A stretch of 32,239 nt of DNA from Pirellulaceae bacterium (GCA_024102795.1 JAGFJK010000413.1:1-32239), one strand, 5' to 3'. Counted from the stretch's first letter, positions 1 to 9,967 are shown. Program-made: numbers and translations. The notes: a model not told the origin generated them from the sequence alone.

Positions 1-3000
1 CGTCGAACGTCCAGGTGGCCAGTTCGTCCGGATCCATCGGGTCCATCGGATCGTCGGCGTTGACGAAGTGCACGTCGCTGTTGAAACCTTGCGCACTGCC
101 CAGGCCTTGCTGGCTGGCCAATTCGAAGCCGCTCGTGGCGCTGAAGCCGCTGGCGTCCTGATCGTCGATGATCTGCCAGCGGTTCACCGTGCCGATGAGG
201 CGGAAGTTGAACGGCGTCTCATCCGGATCGGCGCTGGCCGGCGGCATCGCCAGGTCGCCGGTCGGGAACGACAGTTCGCCGTCGAACGTCCCCGGATAGC
301 CGGCGTCCAGGCGGACGCGCATCTCGAGGTCGTCGCCTGGCATCAGCGTGAACTGCGTCATGCCCGTGGGCAACTGCGCGGTGCCTCCGGCCGGCACGAT
401 GAAGTCCAGCAGCGTGAAGCCCGGCGGCAGACTGACGGGCTCGCGCACCACCAGCGGCGCGCCGCCGTCATTGCGAATCGTGAACGTCTTGTTCACCGGC
501 GTGCCGGGCCAGGTCGGGCCGAACTCGACCACGCCCGTGTCGTCGGCCACGTCCGCCATGCCATCCTCGACCGTGACGTCGGGCCGAGTGGTCAGGAACG
601 GGATGCCCGGCTTGTCCTCCAGCAGCCGTTCGATCCGCACGGCGTCGGCCAGGATGAAGCGAGTGGGCTGGTTGACCGTGTCCAGCAGTCGGACAACGAT
701 CTGTCCGCCAGTGACCGTGTACGGTCCACCGAGGTCGACCCACCAGACGCCTTCGTCCTGGAACGAACCGGCCAGCGACTGCGGCGCCATGCTCTGATCG
801 ATGGCGGTCGCGCCGATCTGCCCGTTGATGTCGCTGACCGTGAACGGCGCGGCGGTCGAGCCGAAGAACTCGGTGTCGGCCGCGAAGGTGGTCGACACGC
901 GATAGATGCCGTCAGGCAGATTGTTGAACGTCCAGAGCGCTCGTTCGCCGTTGTTGTCGGCCGGAGCCGCGACCAGGTCGTCCTGGAAACCGTCGTCGTT
1001 CACACCCGGCCAGATGCCAACCAGTTGGAAGCCGGCGTCGCCGTTGTCGATGATCGTGCGGTTATCGACCACGCCGCGGATCTGGAACGTGAACGGATCG
1101 TGTTCGCTGAGCGGATCGTCGTCGGGATTCGGATTCACGCCGGCGCCGATCTTGGCGATGATGTCTTCGTCCAGGTCGTTGCTGAAAATGCGGATCTCGC
1201 CGGGGAAGTCGCCGTGGCCGTCGCGGTTGGGGTCGCCCGGGAACGGATCGGTCAGCGCATTGAGCGTCACGGTGAAGGTGAATGTATTGCCCGGAGCGAT
1301 CATCAGCGGGAAGCCGGGCGCGGGCGGGGCCAGCGTCAGGTTGGGCGGAGTGGTGGTCGGGCTGACTTCGCCGGGCGCGGTCAGGTCGATGTCGTGGATC
1401 ACCAGAGTGGCCGTGCCGTCGTTGCGGACGGTGAACTGACGGATCAGCGGGTTGCCGACGGTCGTCAGCATCTCGACAGTGCTGGAACCGTCGTCCAGGT
1501 AGCCGGTGCCGGCCAGCACGGTCAGTTCGGGCCCTTCGGTCAGCCGCTCGATCCGCACGGCGTCGGCCAGCACCTGGCCGTTGGCCAGGTCGCTCAGTTG
1601 CACGACCAGCGTGTGGCTGCTGATGTTGAAGATGCCCAGTTGCTGCCACGGCACGCCTTCGTCGTCGAAGCTGCCGGGCGGCAGGAACTGGTTCACGTCG
1701 ATCGTGGCCAGCTTGAAGTCGTCGTCAAACACGGTGAACGGCGCGTCGGTGGCGATCGATTCCGAGATCGGGTGCGATGGTTGGCTGGGCCAGGTCACCG
1801 CCACTCGGTACTTGCCCGGTTGCACGCCCTGGAACGTCCAGGTGGTGGTCTGCGGTCCTGGCGGCTGCTGTGAGTAGTGGAACAGGTAGTCGTCCTGGTA
1901 GCCGCCGGTGAAGGCCTGGTTCCAATGCACGAGCGGGCTGATGTTGTCGGTGGCCGTGATCGGCGATTCCAGGAACTGCGCGTCGCCGTTGTCGATGATC
2001 CGCGGCCGCTGGTTGGGGGCCAGCAGCGTCTCGATGCTTTGATAGGTCACGGTGCCGATGCCGGCGGCCGTGATGGAGAAGCCCGTGTCGAGCACCTCCT
2101 GGCCGCTGCCTTCGAACAGCAACGTGTCGCCGGGCGGGATCGGTTCGTTCGGATCGGGCAGGTTGCCGTCGTCGGGTCCGCCGATGAACGGATCGTTGCC
2201 GTGGACGTTGCGCGGGACGGGCGAACCGTTTTCGGGCGCGTCGCCGCCGTAGGCCAGCGGGTCGATGGCGATGATGTCGTTGAACTGGCTGCCCACGACG
2301 TTCTCGAACATGCTGGGGCTGATCGGCACATGTTCGGTTCGGCGGGCGAGCGTCACGTATTGGAATTCGGGCGTGGTATGCAGCACGTCCTGCGGCACGT
2401 CCAGCAGGTCCATGTCGATCATCATGCGGGCGTCGGCGAAGCGGAAGTCGACCGTGTCGTTGCCATTCAGGTCGCGGATCACGTCGCTGCTGCCGCCGGT
2501 GCCGTTCTCGTTGTTGCCCGGTTCGAGCAGGAACGTGTCGTTGCCGGAGATGTCGTCCTCGGGCGCCGGCGCCTCCGGGCTGGGCACGCCGGTTTCCAAC
2601 CAGCCGCCGTCGAGCGAATCGCTACCGTGTCCGTCGCCCAGGATGTTGTCGTCCCAGTCGCCCGTGATGACGTCGCGCGAGTTGCCGCCGAAGACGTTTT
2701 CGATGCTGTTGCCGGGGTCGCCCATCGCGCCGGGCGCGATATTGCCGACGTTGGTGGCCGTGCGGAACGACTGGTCGGGCGAGCCGAGGTTGACCATGAC
2801 GGGGCTGGTCCAGTCGCGGTAGTCGATTGAATCGCCGTTGGCGTCGTGGCCGCGGCCGTCGATGGTGCCGCTGATCGAAGCGCCGTTGCGGAGGTCGAAG
2901 CGGTCGTCGGCGTTTTCGGCGCCGGTCAGGTTCTCGAAGCTGGCCCAGGCCAGGTCCGCTTCGCCGGCCGCGTTGGGCGCGATCGGGTTCGATTGAGGAT

Positions 3001-3215
3001 TGTTGGCCCAGCCTTCGGGCCGGCCGTGGAACAGGGCGTTGCCGGTGAGGCTCAGGTCGGCTTCGTCGGCGATCAGCACACCCGTATCGGCCAGGCTGTC
3101 GGTCAGCGTGGCTCCGCCGGCGCCGAACGGTCCGAAGCCGCTGACGGTACCGCCGATGTCCCAGTGGGTGCGGAGGTCGGCGGCCATTTCCAGGGTATCG
3201 TTGTTGCTGGCGGAA
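1..3215 (-). repeat. Tract paralogous to 15646..18720 of giant gene 2
   Basis: Both giant proteins pass through the same order of blocks here: a DLR-(T/S)-HWD segment, the RTX-like DNILGDGHG region, then golvesin-like domain, ASH domain, golvesin-like domain. Phrases such as SPSMFENMVGSQ / SPSMFENVVGSQ and ATDAPFT(V/I)FDDDFKLAT are shared. By eye the DNA is clearly alignable with scattered substitutions and small indels (roughly four fifths identical in the stretch I compared around 1690-1800 and 17320-17420), so the duplication is not recent. Confidence 0.85.
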
Positions 3216-6200
3216 CCGAGCACGGCGTCGATGTTGGTGAAGCCATCGGGGGCCACGCCCGAATCGATCGTTGAAAGTTCGTCCCCGCGGTAGCCGTCGA
3301 TCGGTCCCAGGCCGTTCAGGGCCACGGTGATTGGCCCGCTGACGGCGGACCAGTCGATCAGGTCATCCTGGCTGCCCCCGTCAATGGTGCCCGTCAGCAG
3401 CGCGCCGTCGCTGAACACGAAGTGGTCGTGATCGGCGGCACCCAGCAGGGCGGTCACTGCGGCGGGCGGGGTGCTGGAAAGGAAATTGAAAGTGTCGTCA
3501 CCATCGAAGCCGATCGCGGTGAATAACTGCAGGTCGGTCACCGCGGCATTCATGAAGTTCAGATTCAGGATGTCATTGCCAGCGGTGGTCTGCAGCACCA
3601 CGAAGTCCAGGTTGTCGGCGTTGTAGGTGATATCGACGCCCGTTCCCGCGTCGAACAGGCCATCGATGGTGGCGGCGTTGATGTTGACCGTATCGCCGCT
3701 GGCGTCGGCCTGGTCGTCGATCAGCAGGGTATCGCTGTCGGCCGGGGAGGAGTTGTCCACGAACGATCCACTGGTGGGCGAGACGTTGACGGTCCCTTGA
3801 ATGCCGTCCACCGTGTTACTGCCGACGCCAAAGAAATCCCCGCTGTGGATCTGGAAGGTGTCCCAACCCAGGCCGCCCAGCAGCGTGACGGCCACGCCCG
3901 CCGGTGTGCTGCGGACGTGCAGCGTGTCCCACGAATCGTCGTCGTTGGTCGTGTTGTCCCCGTCCAGCACGACGCTGGTCAGCGTGGTCGCCGAGTCGAG
4001 TGCCACCAGGTCGAGCGTTTCGCCGCCGAGCGGCGCGATCACAAGTCCGGGCCGCCCGCCGCCGCGGACGACCAGTTGATCGAAGCCGGAAAACGACGTG
4101 TCCTCGAAGCCGTTGTTGCCGGTGATGATCGACACGCCGTCGCCCGGAGTGCCGTCGTCGTCGATCGTCAGCTCGTCGGTCAACGGCGTGCTGGTGGCAT
4201 CGACCAGCAAGCCGCCGCCGGCGCCGACGAAGTTGATCGGGGCCAGGTTGGCGAACGACAGCAGCAGGTCGGGCGCCGACGGCGCGGCGAAGACGGCTGA
4301 CGCGATGTTGCCGCTGTTGGCCGTATCGACCGTGTCGCTGAAGTAGGCCGCGGCGTGCGTGGTGCTGAAATCGATCACCATGCCGTTATCGCCCGTGCTG
4401 CCGTCGAAATGGATGCTGACATCGGCCGCCGAGAAGTCGGTCGGCGAGAAGTCGCTATCGAGCTGGAACTCCATCGACGCATTCAGGTGCCCGCCGTTGG
4501 AGATTCCGCCGCCGATACCCGTGTTGTTGACCGGCGGGGCCGGGCCGCTGAAGCTGGGCAGTCCGCCGGCCGTTTCGTTGATCTGGAACGAGTCGTCGTC
4601 GTTCGAGCCGATGACGGTCAGCGAGAGGATATCGGCCGCGGCGCCTTCGTAGTGCTGGCTGCCGTTGACGATCAGCAGCAGATTGGTGCCACTGCCGTCC
4701 AGTTCCGCCTCGATCAGATCGTCCATTCCGTTCTGGAAGCCGGCCAATCGCATGTCCAGCACCAGGTGGAACGGCGTGCCGCCGCTGTTGACCGTTTCGA
4801 TGCTGGTGAACGAGACGCTCTGCTGCAGGTCGGGCGGGATGAACGAGAACACGCCCGAGCCTGGCGTGGGTCCCAGCGTGAGGACGGCCGGGTTCACGAG
4901 CGCGCTGAGGTCCAGGTTCAGCGTGTCGCCGGGCGGCACGCCCGGATCGCCAAACACGGGCGGGTTGCCATCGACGGTGAAGCTGGAGGTGGTGCGCGGA
5001 GCGAAGTTGAACGTGTCGTTGTCGTCGCCGCCGCTCAAGAACGCGCCGCCGCTGGTGGTGACGATGCTGGCCGCGTCGATATCGATGGTGCCGCCGACGA
5101 CGTCGGGATCGCCCATCGAGGGATCGACGTTGATGGTGATAGTGCCGGTGGTGGCCAGCAGGTCGCCGTTGATATCGGCGTTGTCGCCAGCGGTGAGCAG
5201 GATGTTGCCCGCGCTGGAGATGACGGAGACGCCCGCATTGACGGTCAGATCATCGCCAGCCGCGGCCGAGTCGCCGGCCGTCAAGGTGACGTCCCCCACG
5301 GCCGAAACATTGGCCGCCACGGTCAGCGGGCTGGCGTTGCTGACGATGACTTCGCCACCGCCGGCCAGATTATTCACGCCGGGGATCTGGTCGACGACGG
5401 TGCCGATCGTCAGCGTGTTGGCATTGGCGCCGATGTCGGACACTTCGATGTTGCCCGTCGCCGAGTTGTACGCAGAGAGTGTGCCGAGATCGGTTTCGAT
5501 GGCGTTACCGCCGCCAATGCCGAAGGCAGCGTCCAGGGACAGAGCGGCGGCCGTGACGTTGATCGCCGCGGCGTTGGTGTCGACAATCTCGCCGGAGAGG
5601 GCCTGGATGAACACCGTGTTCGAGCCGGCGGCAATGCCGCCCAGGTTCACATCGCCGAAGTCGGAGACGATTTCCACGTCGCCCGCGGTGGCCACGACGC
5701 CGGTCACCGTGGCGTCGCCCGTGGGCCAGATCTGGATCACGGCGTCGCCCGAGGCATTCGCTACGGCGGCCGTGCCGAAAAGGAAGAAGTCGGCGGCGAT
5801 CTGGTTGGAGCCATTCGAGACGGCGCTGACAATGGTGGCGTCACCGAAGAATGTGAGCACCACGATCGCGCCCGTGTTGGACACCAGGCTGCCGCTGGAT
5901 TGAATCACGTCATTATCGGCGAAGATGAAGATGTCCTCACCGCCCGACATGTCGGCGTCCGATGTGATGATCGCTCCACTGCCGATCAGCACGTCGGCGC
6001 CGATCTCATCGGGAAGTATCACAACATTTCCATCCGCCGTGATATTGGCGTCGATGAACACGGAGTCCTGGTCGGCGAAGCCAGTTTGAATCTCGACGTC
6101 CTCACCGGCCGTGATGGGTCCATTGATATCGACGGTCCCGTCGGCGTCCAGTTCCACGTCGTCCGTCGCCATGACGCTGGCGGTGACCGCGATCACGACA

Positions 6201-9200
6201 TTGCCCAACAAGGCGGTCATCAGCACGTCATCGGCGGCCATTGCCGCGCCGGTCAGCGCGGCATCGACATCGGCCAGGATCTGGGCGTCGTCGACTTTGC
6301 CGGTCATGTCGTCGATCGTGACCAGGTCGCCGGCCAGAAACACGATGGCTCCCAGCAAGTTCGAACCGGGGTTGGCCAGCAGCGTGCCGCCCGTGCCATC
6401 GTCGACGTCGTCGTCGAAATCGGCGATGATGGTCAGCGTGCCGCCCGACATGCCGCCGATGTTGTCCGAGTCGGCCTCGATGGTGACGCTACCAGCGATC
6501 GTGACGTCGTTATTGGCCACGATATCGATATCCCCAGTGGCCGTGATGTCGTCGTTGACGTCCACGTCAACCGGGTCGATGTCGATGTGCAGTCCACCGG
6601 CGCTGGTGGCCGTGAGCGGTCCGTCGACATTGACAGTGCCCGCCGCGTCGATCTTGATGGCGCCGGTATTTCCGTTGACCGTGTTGGCGGCTGCCGTAAT
6701 GCCCGTGGTCGTGACGTTGCCGCCCGCATTCAGATGGACGCCACCCGCCGACGAGGTAATCAGGCCGGCCGTCTGCGTGATGTGGCTGCTGGCGGTAAGC
6801 TGGACGTTGCCGACGGAGGTCATCGCCGCGGCGAGTGAGGTGGTCGACGAGTTGCTGACCGTCACCGAATCCAGCGGGGTCGTTTGCCCCACAACTCCGC
6901 CGAAGCTGGCCGGCCCCGTCGTGTTGATTGTCAGGTTTGAAGCGAACGCTCCCATGTTCTCGTCCAGCGTGCCGGCGAACGAGATGCTGCCTCCCGAACT
7001 GCTGGTGGCTGTCAAGCTGTTCTGCAAAAACGCCGTGGCGTCGTTATAGGTCTGGCTGCCCGTGGTGATGATCGCCACGGCGTCGATCGACAACGTGCCG
7101 GGGGCGTCGGTGGTGATCGAGCTGAGTCGCTGGCCGCCTTCGCCGATGCGGGCGTCCAGTTCGGTGAGGCCCGACGTGTTGACAATCAGTGCCTCCTGGC
7201 CGTCCACGGCTCCGCGCAGATAGGGACTGTTGGCGAAACCGAGGATGACGTTCCCGCCCATTGTGCTGGTCAGCGACGTGGTGTTGACGGGTGAATCGAG
7301 CAGGATGTTGGTGTCTTCCAGCTCCAGGAGTCCCGTGGTGGTGATCGCCCCGCCGTTGAGCAGCGTCACGTCCGCAACCACGCTCAGCGAAGACAAAGCC
7401 ACGTTGCCCACCACGTCGGTGAACGTGACCGTGCCGCCGTTGTCATAGGATCCCGCGTCGATGGTCAACGATTGTGCGCCATCGACGGTCCCGTTGAACG
7501 TGACGTTGCCGTCCGACGTGCTGTTGGTATCGATCGTCAGGTCGGCGCCCAGGACAACGCTGCCAGTCAGCGTGACGTTCCCCGCCGTGGCATTGCCGTC
7601 GGTGCTGATGTTCGCGTTCAGGTTGATCGTTTCGGCAATGAACGTCAGGCCAGCCGGAGCAGCGCCGGAGCCGAGCGACAGTGCGACATTCTGGTTGATT
7701 ATGTCATCGCCCACGCCGCCATCGATGGTCAGCGAGGCATTGTTGCCGGCATCGACCGAGCTGATTGTCACCGTGTCGTTTCCCGTGCCGGCGTTGATCG
7801 TCAGCGAGGCGGTCGGGTTGGCGAAGTAGACCGATTCGCCGAGCGTGGAGTCGATCATCGTCATGCCGTCGGCCGCGATGCCGTCGGTGACGGAAATCGA
7901 TTCAGTGCCGCCGGTGAACGTGAACACGCGGTTGACGGCCGACATGTTGTCAGTGACCGGTTCCAGACCGGTGTACATGATGGTGCTGCCGTCGATGTTC
8001 ACCGAGCCGTCGCTGGCGTTGGCCAGCGTGTGGGTGATCGTCGTGGCGCTGCCGCCGGTCAGCGCCAATTCGTCGCCGCCGCCACCGTTGGCCCCACCGT
8101 GGTATTGCAGGCCACCGGCCGGAATCGGATTGCCGCCGGAGTAGCTGACGCTCAGCGTGTCGTCGCCACCCTCGCCGTTAACCACGACGCTCGTGACCGA
8201 CGCCAGCGGCACGGTGACCGTGTTGTTGTTGAACTGGGTCGTGCCCGTACCGGCGCCAAGGGTTCCGTTGGCCTCGGCGATTCGCAGGTTGCCGCCCGAC
8301 ACGTCAATCGTCAGACCGTTACCGATCGTGCCCCCCGTCACCGTCAGGACGCCGCCCGCCAGACTGACGTTGGCATCCGCCGTGCCGAGGCCCTGAATCG
8401 CAAAGTTGTAGGGATTTTCGTTGCTGTCGCTGTTGGCGATCGAGACGGTCGCCGACTTGGTGCCGGTCGTGCTGGGATCGAATTGAACCTGAAAAGTCGT
8501 CGAGCCGGCCGCCGCCACGGTGGCGCTGGGCAGCATTGTCACCGCGAACGATCCCGCGCCGGCACCGGAAAGCTGCACGCGGGGCGTTCCAGTCAGGTTC
8601 AGCGGCGCGTCGCCGAGGCCGTTCAGGTTTTGCACGGTAAAAGTCCGCGTCACCATTCCCGTGGCGATGTCGGCACTGCCAAAGTCGGTATGGTCGGACG
8701 GCGAAGGCGTCGTGTCGCCATCGGCGATCGACATGCCGTTGCCGGTCACGTTCATCTCGGCCGGATGAACCTGGTTGATATTGGCTGCGACGTGGGCTCC
8801 GATTTCGGTGGGCAGATTGCCCGATATCGTCCACCCCATGCTGACCGGCGGGGAGGCCCCGGCTTTGCGGCTGGCTCCGCCGATCGTGTTAAAGCCTCCA
8901 CCTCCACCACCGCCGCCAACGATGGTAATTTGTCCCAAATCCTGCGTCAGGCTGGGAAAGCCCACGTTGGAAGTCGCTGTAATCGCATCCAGGACCATGT
9001 CGCCTGGTTCGCTGCTTACATTCAGCGTCGAGCTGGAGGCGCCAATCGCCACGCTCCCAGCCGACGTATCGTCGATCGGGGTCACCTGGTTGACGCCGCT
9101 GAACGCCGCTCCCGAGATTGTCCCCACAGCGCTGCCCGTGGTCGAAACGACGAACGAGCTGCTGATCATCGGACCGGACCCCAGCGGCAGCGTCCAGAGC

Positions 9201-9520
9201 CGGGCATTGGAACCGCTGCCGCTGGTCTGCGTGGCGGTCAGCGTCATGGGCAAACCGCCGTAGGTGACGCCTGTCACCGTGTTGCCGTCTACCGCCGACT
9301 GGAACGTGACCAGCCGGTCGTTTCCAGCAGTCACGATTAGGCCCAGCGAGAAGCCGTCGGGGATACCGCCCGCGGCGCCGGCAGAGCTCAGGAATCCAAC
9401 TGCCAGCAACCGGCGGTCTTCGAGCGTCTCCAGATGCAGGCGCGTGGACCTGCGGCGAGCACGAGCATTGGCGGACTTGCGTAGACGACGGCTGTTGGTC
9501 AGGGCGGCAAGGTCAAACAT
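1..9520 (-). CDS. Giant LEPR-XLL extracellular repeat protein 1 (C-terminus off window)
   Basis: An open minus-strand frame runs from ATG 9520 past position 1, about 3,173 codons without a stop seen. The start is backed by AAGAGGAAG 6 nt upstream. Residues 28-40 carry the planctomycete LEPR-XLL-type motif (ETLEDRRLLA). Residues about 43-250 are a beta-rich module I cannot name. Residues about 254-378 form an ASH/choice-of-anchor-D-like domain. About 380-1490 are short Thr/Ala/Asn/Gly-rich beta-solenoid repeats resembling filamentous haemagglutinin-type proteins. About 1490-2500 are Asp/Gly-rich RTX-like stretches (GDDNDTF, DNILGDGHG). From about 2505 golvesin-like domains alternate with ASH domains and continue off the window. 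No transmembrane segment or classical signal peptide is visible. I infer a secreted or surface structural or adhesive protein. The tail is paralogous to the giant gene at 11453-29029. The precise ligand is unknown. Confidence 0.9.
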   Translation of the reverse strand, partial: MFDLAALTNSRRLRKSANARARRRSTRLHLETLEDRRLLAVGFLSSAGAAGGIPDGFSLGLIVTAGNDRLVTFQSAVDGNTVTGVTYGGLPMTLTATQTSGSGSNARLWTLPLGSGPMISSSFVVSTTGSAVGTISGAAFSGVNQVTPIDDTSAGSVAIGASSSTLNVSSEPGDMVLDAITATSNVGFPSLTQDLGQITIVGGGGGGGGFNTIGGASRKAGASPPVSMGWTISGNLPTEIGAHVAANINQVHPAEMNVTGNGMSIADGDTTPSPSDHTDFGSADIATGMVTRTFTVQNLNGLGDAPLNLTGTPRVQLSGAGAGSFAVTMLPSATVAAAGSTTFQVQFDPSTTGTKSATVSIANSDSNENPYNFAIQGLGTADANVSLAGGVLTVTGGTIGNGLTIDVSGGNLRIAEANGTLGAGTGTTQFNNNTVTVPLASVTSVVVNGEGGDDTLSVSYSGGNPIPAGGLQYHGGANGGGGDELALTGGSATTITHTLANASDGSVNIDGSTIMYTGLEPVTDNMSAVNRVFTFTGGTESISVTDGIAADGMTMIDSTLGESVYFANPTASLTINAGTGNDTVTISSVDAGNNASLTIDGGVGDDIINQNVALSLGSGAAPAGLTFIAETINLNANISTDGNATAGNVTLTGSVVLGADLTIDTNSTSDGNVTFNGTVDGAQSLTIDAGSYDNGGTVTFTDVVGNVALSSLSVVADVTLLNGGAITTTGLLELEDTNILLDSPVNTTSLTSTMGGNVILGFANSPYLRGAVDGQEALIVNTSGLTELDARIGEGGQRLSSITTDAPGTLSIDAVAIITTGSQTYNDATAFLQNSLTATSSSGGSISFAGTLDENMGAFASNLTINTTGPASFGGVVGQTTPLDSVTVSNSSTTSLAAAMTSVGNVQLTASSHITQTAGLITSSAGGVHLNAGGNVTTTGITAAANTVNGNTGAIKIDAAGTVNVDGPLTATSAGGLHIDIDPVDVDVNDDITATGDIDIVANNDVTIAGSVTIEADSDNIGGMSGGTLTIIADFDDDVDDGTGGTLLANPGSNLLGAIVFLAGDLVTIDDMTGKVDDAQILADVDAALTGAAMAADDVLMTALLGNVVIAVTASVMATDDVELDADGTVDINGPITAGEDVEIQTGFADQDSVFIDANITADGNVVILPDEIGADVLIGSGAIITSDADMSGGEDIFIFADNDVIQSSGSLVSNTGAIVVLTFFGDATIVSAVSNGSNQIAADFFLFGTAAVANASGDAVIQIWPTGDATVTGVVATAGDVEIVSDFGDVNLGGIAAGSNTVFIQALSGEIVDTNAAAINVTAAALSLDAAFGIGGGNAIETDLGTLSAYNSATGNIEVSDIGANANTLTIGTVVDQIPGVNNLAGGGEVIVSNASPLTVAANVSAVGDVTLTAGDSAAAGDDLTVNAGVSVISSAGNILLTAGDNADINGDLLATTGTITINVDPSMGDPDVVGGTIDIDAASIVTTSGGAFLSGGDDNDTFNFAPRTTSSFTVDGNPPVFGDPGVPPGDTLNLDLSALVNPAVLTLGPTPGSGVFSFIPPDLQQSVSFTSIETVNSGGTPFHLVLDMRLAGFQNGMDDLIEAELDGSGTNLLLIVNGSQHYEGAAADILSLTVIGSNDDDSFQINETAGGLPSFSGPAPPVNNTGIGGGISNGGHLNASMEFQLDSDFSPTDFSAADVSIHFDGSTGDNGMVIDFSTTHAAAYFSDTVDTANSGNIASAVFAAPSAPDLLLSFANLAPINFVGAGGGLLVDATSTPLTDELTIDDDGTPGDGVSIITGNNGFEDTSFSGFDQLVVRGGGRPGLVIAPLGGETLDLVALDSATTLTSVVLDGDNTTNDDDSWDTLHVRSTPAGVAVTLLGGLGWDTFQIHSGDFFGVGSNTVDGIQGTVNVSPTSGSFVDNSSPADSDTLLIDDQADASGDTVNINAATIDGLFDAGTGVDITYNADNLDFVVLQTTAGNDILNLNFMNAAVTDLQLFTAIGFDGDDTFNFLSSTPPAAVTALLGAADHDHFVFSDGALLTGTIDGGSQDDLIDWSAVSGPITVALNGLGPIDGYRGDELSTIDSGVAPDGFTNIDAVLGSASNNDTLEMAADLRTHWDIGGTVSGFGPFGAGGATLTDSLADTGVLIADEADLSLTGNALFHGRPEGWANNPQSNPIAPNAAGEADLAWASFENLTGAENADDRFDLRNGASISGTIDGRGHDANGDSIDYRDWTSPVMVNLGSPDQSFRTATNVGNIAPGAMGDPGNSIENVFGGNSRDVITGDWDDNILGDGHGSDSLDGGWLETGVPSPEAPAPEDDISGNDTFLLEPGNNENGTGGSSDVIRDLNGNDTVDFRFADARMMIDMDLLDVPQDVLHTTPEFQYVTLARRTEHVPISPSMFENVVGSQFNDIIAIDPLAYGGDAPENGSPVPRNVHGNDPFIGGPDDGNLPDPNEPIPPGDTLLFEGSGQEVLDTGFSITAAGIGTVTYQSIETLLAPNQRPRIIDNGDAQFLESPITATDNISPLVHWNQAFTGGYQDDYLFHYSQQPPGPQTTTWTFQGVQPGKYRVAVTWPSQPSHPISESIATDAPFTVFDDDFKLATIDVNQFLPPGSFDDEGVPWQQLGIFNISSHTLVVQLSDLANGQVLADAVRIERLTEGPELTVLAGTGYLDDGSSTVEMLTTVGNPLIRQFTVRNDGTATLVIHDIDLTAPGEVSPTTTPPNLTLAPPAPGFPLMIAPGNTFTFTVTLNALTDPFPGDPNRDGHGDFPGEIRIFSNDLDEDIIAKIGAGVNPNPDDDPLSEHDPFTFQIRGVVDNRTIIDNGDAGFQLVGIWPGVNDDGFQDDLVAAPADNNGERALWTFNNLPDGIYRVSTTFAADTEFFGSTAAPFTVSDINGQIGATAIDQSMAPQSLAGSFQDEGVWWVDLGGPYTVTGGQIVVRLLDTVNQPTRFILADAVRIERLLEDKPGIPFLTTRPDVTVEDGMADVADDTGVVEFGPTWPGTPVNKTFTIRNDGGAPLVVREPVSLPPGFTLLDFIVPAGGTAQLPTGMTQFTLMPGDDLEMRVRLDAGYPGTFDGELSFPTGDLAMPPASADPDETPFNFRLIGTVNRWQIIDDQDASGFSATSGFELASQQGLGSAQGFNSDVHFVNADDPMDPMDPDELATWTFD
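5000..8380 (-). other. Beta-solenoid region of giant protein 1
   Basis: Residues about 380-1500 of giant protein 1 consist of short hydrophobic/Thr/Asn/Gly strands such as GNVTLTG, SLTIDAG and DVTLTAGD, recurring roughly every 18-25 residues. This is the pattern of filamentous haemagglutinin-like or polymorphic beta-helices, which form long rods outside the cell. Aspartates cluster in the middle (DDVDDGT, VDVNDD), which could bind calcium. The edges are approximate and the fold is inferred from composition only. Confidence 0.55.
8385..8760 (-). other. ASH / choice-of-anchor-D-like domain in giant protein 1
   Basis: Residues about 254-378 follow the pattern of this immunoglobulin-like family: DFGSADI, then a TRTFTVQNLNG strand, a central Ser/Ala-rich part, FQVQFDPSTTGTKSATVSI, and a closing SNENPYNFAIQG. 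The same family recurs in the tails of both giant proteins, usually next to golvesin-like domains. Here it stands alone between the N-terminal module and the solenoid. Confidence 0.75.
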
Positions 9521-9526
9521 CTTCGG

Positions 9527-9535
9527 CTTCCTCTT
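9527..9535 (-). promoter_or_regulatory. Shine-Dalgarno site of giant gene 1
   Basis: AAGAGGAAG on the minus strand ends 6 nt before ATG 9520. The other giant gene uses a similar GGGAGGAAG at 5 nt, which supports both start choices. Confidence 0.7.
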
Positions 9536-9727
9536 CTTGGATCGATACCGTCCCGATACTTACGACGGCTGGGGAAGTGGACGCGGTTTCGGGCAACAGG
9601 CGACCGATGGGACATCCGGCGAAATCGGGGAACAGCTTGTGGGGCGACACCCAACCCCAAGTGATGTGCTGCCGGTGGAGGCACCTGACGACAAGCCTGC
9701 CCACCGAGTCGTCGGTTTCAAGCGACA

Positions 9728-9756
9728 AACCTACAGCGGCCAAGAGCTAATTGCAA
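9728..9756 (-). promoter_or_regulatory. Candidate promoter of giant gene 1
   Basis: On the minus strand TTGCAA (9756-9751) is followed after 17 bp by TAGGTT (9733-9728). The hexamers are weak, but the other giant gene has TTGCAA, 16 bp, TAGAAG in the same relative place, about 240 nt before its start. The transcript would carry a leader of roughly 200 nt. Confidence 0.35.
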
Positions 9757-9904
9757 CAAGCCGTCAAAAATCTTCTCGAACGTGCCCTCTGAGGACATCT
9801 TATGAAGCTGGCGAGAAGCCGCGTGGCAGCGACGACCCGCTCGTCGGGAACCGCGAGACAAACGCCGCCATGTCCGCCCGCGATTTCCCGCCGGCCGGCA
9901 GCTC

Positions 9905-9913
9905 TGCTATAAT
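9905..9913 (+). promoter_or_regulatory. Extended -10 promoter for the Uma2 gene at 9968
   Basis: TGCTATAAT is a perfect extended -10 (TGn plus TATAAT), 54 nt before ATG 9968. No good -35 is visible, as is usual for extended -10 promoters. In GC-rich surroundings a perfect TATAAT at this place is unlikely to be chance. Confidence 0.55.
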
Positions 9914-9967
9914 CGGCCGGAGAGCGGTTCGGCGCGCTTCGGGCATGCGGCTGGCGGGACTTCAGGC

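Larger units (their letters stand above)
9521..9967. other. Divergent intergenic region, giant gene 1 / Uma2
   Basis: This 447-bp stretch carries no credible gene; the open frames in it lack plausible composition. It holds the ribosome binding site of giant gene 1 (9527-9535), a roughly 200-nt leader, the candidate minus-strand promoter (9728-9756), conserved blocks shared with the other giant gene's upstream region (9745-9761, 9769-9774, 9794-9799), and the extended -10 for the plus-strand Uma2 gene (9905-9913). Confidence 0.6.
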
